The translations under genes and the position numbers were made by a program. Below the pieces are notes generated by a model that was not told where the DNA came from, ran no database searches, and saw only the letters and a list, made by a program, of their open reading frames with translations. From Begonia masoniana (Eukaryota > Streptophyta > Magnoliopsida > Cucurbitales > Begoniaceae), in assembly GCA_022432975.1 (NCBI GenBank), contig CM039502.1, positions 29,197,133 to 29,261,132 of the forward strand: a stretch of DNA of 64,000 bases, in the 5' to 3' direction. Shown here piece after piece: positions 61,359 through 64,000 of the stretch. Every line of letters starts with the position of its first letter. The stretch's first letter is position 1.

Positions 61359-62206
61359 TAAATGTCACGCCCCTAAAACTGTACCCGTATTTCCCGTACT
61401 ATTTTTTTTTTATCCTAATATCTTTAACTAAACTCTAAGCAGGACCTAACCTGAAATCGAAACTAGAATCGAAATCGGAATTGAAATCTAGCTTTAAAAT
61501 CATTTAAAACATTTAAAACTATTAAATAAAACTATATTAAAACTAATTTAAATTAAAATGAAAGGGGAGGACAGAATTGACATTCTGCCCGAGGAAAGGA
61601 GGCCGCGCCCGATCGCTGGCAGCGATCAAGCGCGCGGCGCCCGATCGCTGGCAGCGATCAAGCGCGCGGCGCCCGATCGCTGGCAGCGATCGCGGCCTTC
61701 GCGCCTGATCGCTGAACTTCACTCCACTGTTTTCTCTTTACACTTTCTATACTTATCAATTTCCAGAGAGCAACTTCCTTCGTCACAACTCACTGGAATT
61801 CCAATTCCATGGAGTAAATCTCACATATTATCCACCATTTATCTTCAATAACATAATCGACTTACACCCTAAATATATACTCAACCAACTTGCAGCGAAA
61901 TTTGCTAAATCCAACTGCATGGATAGCTCTAAAAACCGAGCCTATCCGTAACCAATCAAAACATTTCTATAACGTTAAATAAAGCTTGAAACCAAAACGT
62001 TTTACCAATCAGTTTATAAAAACCTTAAAAACATCGGTAAGTAACCCTAACGTCTATCAGAACCAAGGATCCTATAATTTCTATACAAATTAACCAATAC
62101 ATCCCAAAATATCCCAAAAACCCTCAAAACTCTGTACATACTTCCCACGGGTCGGTGAGCCTCGACTGCGCCAGCACACCACCGCAGCCATCCTCTGTCA
62201 ACTGAA

Positions 62207-63285
62207 TCATGCCTCAGGTGGAGGGACATCGTTCTCACCTGGTACCTCGAAGTCTATGTCACCTACATCATACAATATACACTATGAGATAAAATCCCAG
62301 TAAGCTCTACGTAAATGCGATGCATGCTGTGCTATGAGTTCATTAAACCATGCTTTATTTCTTTTATATCACTATGCAATGCACTCTAGGTGTCACCGAG
62401 ATCCTATACCTTCTAACCGGAGAGAGCTCATCCAGCGGGCGGACTACTCTTTCCAGCTAGAAGAGGGGGGTACACGCTTACAACACGTACAGCCGTGCCT
62501 GAGCCCCACCTCGCGTGACCTGTAAACTGTATGCCCGAAGGCCTGTATGCCCGAAGGCCTATATGCCCGAAGGCCTGTATGCCCGAAGGCCAATGCTATG
62601 CTTTACGTTATCTTTAAAACTCTGTGCGGAAGTTCATTTTTCATGCTTTTCTTTAAAACAAGTGATGCGTGAACAGTTCTCTATCATAAAGTAAACAAGC
62701 AATAACGTGTACCATCAAGACTGTAAAAGCATGAACTATAAACTCTTAAGACCTAGCTAACCAAACCGAGAAAAACTAACTAAAGGCATCTCCAAAACTC
62801 CTCGAGACAACATTCGACGTACGGTGTAGGCCAATCGGCCAGAGAAGAATCACGAGAACTTACCTCGTGCACGCTGCAATCCAAGCTTCGTCCACGAGTG
62901 CTGTTTACCTAAGCAATTTACAAAGATTGACGTTAAAACGAGTTTAAGTTAATAAACTTCCAAATTGTCAAAACCTTAACTAAAGGGCTTTCTAAAGTTC
63001 TAATCCATTTCCTCGAGCTATTCATTCGAGAAATTTACGCTCGGCACCTCAATTCTCGAATTACGAACTTTTCTGAAAATCCTAAAATTCTCGGATTTTA
63101 AACCTTTTCACGAATTGACCCAACTTCGTCCAATAACGTCCAATACGTTTAATATACACTTAATCACGGCTAACCTATTAATTACGAACCATAGTTCGCG
63201 TTTTTAACGAAAAACTATCGAAACCCTAATTGTTTAAAACTCCGTAAACATCAAAATAAAAGCTCTAAGATTGTAGGTTCATACC
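62207..63285 (-). other. Candidate three-exon LTR micro-ORF, H right LTR
   Basis: Exon 1 ends at 63285 before donor-like AG|GTATGA. Intron 62909-63284 (376 nt) ends GCTTAG. Exon 2 is 62864-62908 (45 nt), then CGAG|GTAAGT. Intron 62263-62863 (601 nt, carrying the 16-bp array) ends TGTAG. Exon 3 is 62207-62262, ending TGA. The joined frame is open through exon 1 and reads QHSWTKLGLQRARGDIDFEV across exons 2 and 3, matching B. The codon at the position of B's ATG is ACG here, so start use is doubtful. Confidence 0.5.
62528..62591. repeat. 16-bp tandem repeat, four units, H right LTR
   Basis: Exactly 64 bp: three G-form and one A-form unit (third position). It shows both variants existed before, or were exchanged with, the large left array. 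Confidence 0.97.
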
Positions 63286-63866
63286 TAGAAGGTCGATTGG
63301 AGGAGAAAACGTAAAGGAAACGGAACGAACGGAGGTCGGATTGGAGGAGAAATCGCCGCGGCAGAGAGGAAAGCCGAGGGTTTGCTCTCTGGTTTTCGTA
63401 ATCGCCAGAGAAGAAATGGAGAAGTGAGGGAGAGAAGAGAGAAACTTAGTTTTTAATATAATTTGATTTGCAAAATTACCATTTTGCCCTTCTTTAGTTT
63501 TTATATATGTTTCGTTATTCGGTTCGTTAATCGTCTAGCCAATCAGTTTCACCAAATTTCCTTACTTCACCACTACGTCCAACTTATTATTTGGGACTTA
63601 ATAAAACTGTCCGTTCGTAATTTGGACCTCGTTTGCTATTTTTTACGAGAACGTCTTTTACATTACGAGAAATGCATTAACTCGGAATATAGCGTTTAAT
63701 CTCCGAAAATTCCCATAATTTTCCTAAAATTCCTATTAATCGTTAGGATCGTAAAGATGCTTTCTTTTTGTAAAACGGACCTGATTTGACATATTTACAA
63801 AAATGTCATCCAATAATATAATAATAATATAATATACAAGTCCGTACAACCGGGTATTACAACTAA

Positions 63867-64000
63867 TGCCTTGGCAGTATTTATGGACTTGATGAACAAG
63901 ATATTTCAGGATTTCTTAGATAAATTTGTGATCGTCTTCATCGACAACATCCTAGTTTATTCCAGGAGTGAGGCCGAGCACGAGGAGCACTTGGCAATTG
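63867..64000 (+). pseudogene. Element D RT continuation, catalytic Asp changed, runs off window
   Basis: The frame resumes after H's [23 protein letters not shown], then [20 protein letters not shown] to the window end. The second Asp of the RT active-site FIDD is Asn (GAC to AAC), which would abolish polymerase activity by family knowledge. Confidence 0.92.

Larger units (their letters stand above)
51736..63861 (-). mobile_element. Element H: Tekay/Del chromovirus inserted in D's RT
   Basis: LTRs are 51736-56669 and 61363-63861, with TSD actaa at 51731-51735 and 63862-63866. The right LTR begins TGTCACGCCCC in plus orientation; the left reads TCTCACGCCCC, a change in the terminal dinucleotide. 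A primer-binding site is beside the right LTR and a polypurine tract beside the left. Gag-Pol has a frameshift and two stops. The left LTR is twice the length of the right because of a 173-copy 16-bp array. H is close to A in protein sequence. Confidence 0.95.
61363..63861 (-). repeat. Element H 5' LTR (right copy), 2,499 bp
   Basis: This is the short form, with GCGATCGC cassette at 61606-61715, acidic exon 62207-62262, four-unit array 62528-62591, middle exon 62864-62908 and TATA-like sequence near 63451-63462. It is followed by TSD actaa and the resumed RT of D. Confidence 0.95.

Overview
This window is plant nuclear DNA, almost certainly from repeat-rich heterochromatin of a flowering plant. 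Nearly all of it is a nest of Ty3/Gypsy LTR retrotransposons. The evidence is long TG...CA LTRs, primer-binding sites complementary to plant initiator tRNA-Met (TGGTATCAGAGC), Gag-Pol polyproteins ending in chromodomain-like segments, and exact 5-bp target-site duplications (TSDs). I see no intact host gene, rRNA, tRNA or prokaryote-type feature. The species cannot be named from the sequence alone. Element names A to H (no E) are mine.

Layout. Bases 1-203 are left flank. Element B (204-25328, minus strand, TSD tttag) is a gag-only, non-autonomous Tekay/Del-type element. Element A (1563-12716, TSD actta) is inserted in its left LTR. Element C (18271-23973, TSD ctgtg), a short-LTR chromovirus, is inserted in its right LTR. 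Bases 25334-29325 are the only non-retrotransposon block: a decayed MULE transposase pseudogene, a 104-nt near-perfect hairpin, and a coiled-coil ORF fragment. From 29326 to beyond the window end lies element D (plus strand), an old Tekay-like element interrupted three times: by F in its gag zinc knuckle (32834-48180, TSD gccac), by solo LTR G in its protease (48490-50952, TSD tggag), and by H in its reverse transcriptase (51736-63861, TSD actaa). D resumes at 63867.

State of the elements. A and F each have one in-frame nonsense codon in an otherwise complete polyprotein. H has two nonsense codons and a 1-nt frameshift. C has two stops, one between Gag and the zinc knuckle and one splitting the chromodomain. 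B keeps only gag, with a stop, and 1.8 kb of unidentified AT-rich filler where pol should be. D is heavily decayed.

What is unusual is inside the LTRs. Sense-strand copies of several LTR families (B, D, F, G, H, partly A) share a possible three-exon layout: a CT-rich leader, a first intron of about 330-380 nt, a 45-54 nt middle exon, and a second intron starting GTAAGT and ending TGTAG, followed by a short acidic exon. The reading frame stays open across the splice sites in B, D, F, G and H. Intron 2 in five of the six families carries a clear family-specific tandem repeat, and two of these repeats have expanded in only one LTR of the element (70 x 22 bp in A, 173 x 16 bp in H). A separate 25-bp array in F, downstream of the acidic exon, differs between its LTRs (about 47 versus 100 copies). 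A 1,001-base pure poly-T run and two scrambled LTRs probably mark assembly trouble.
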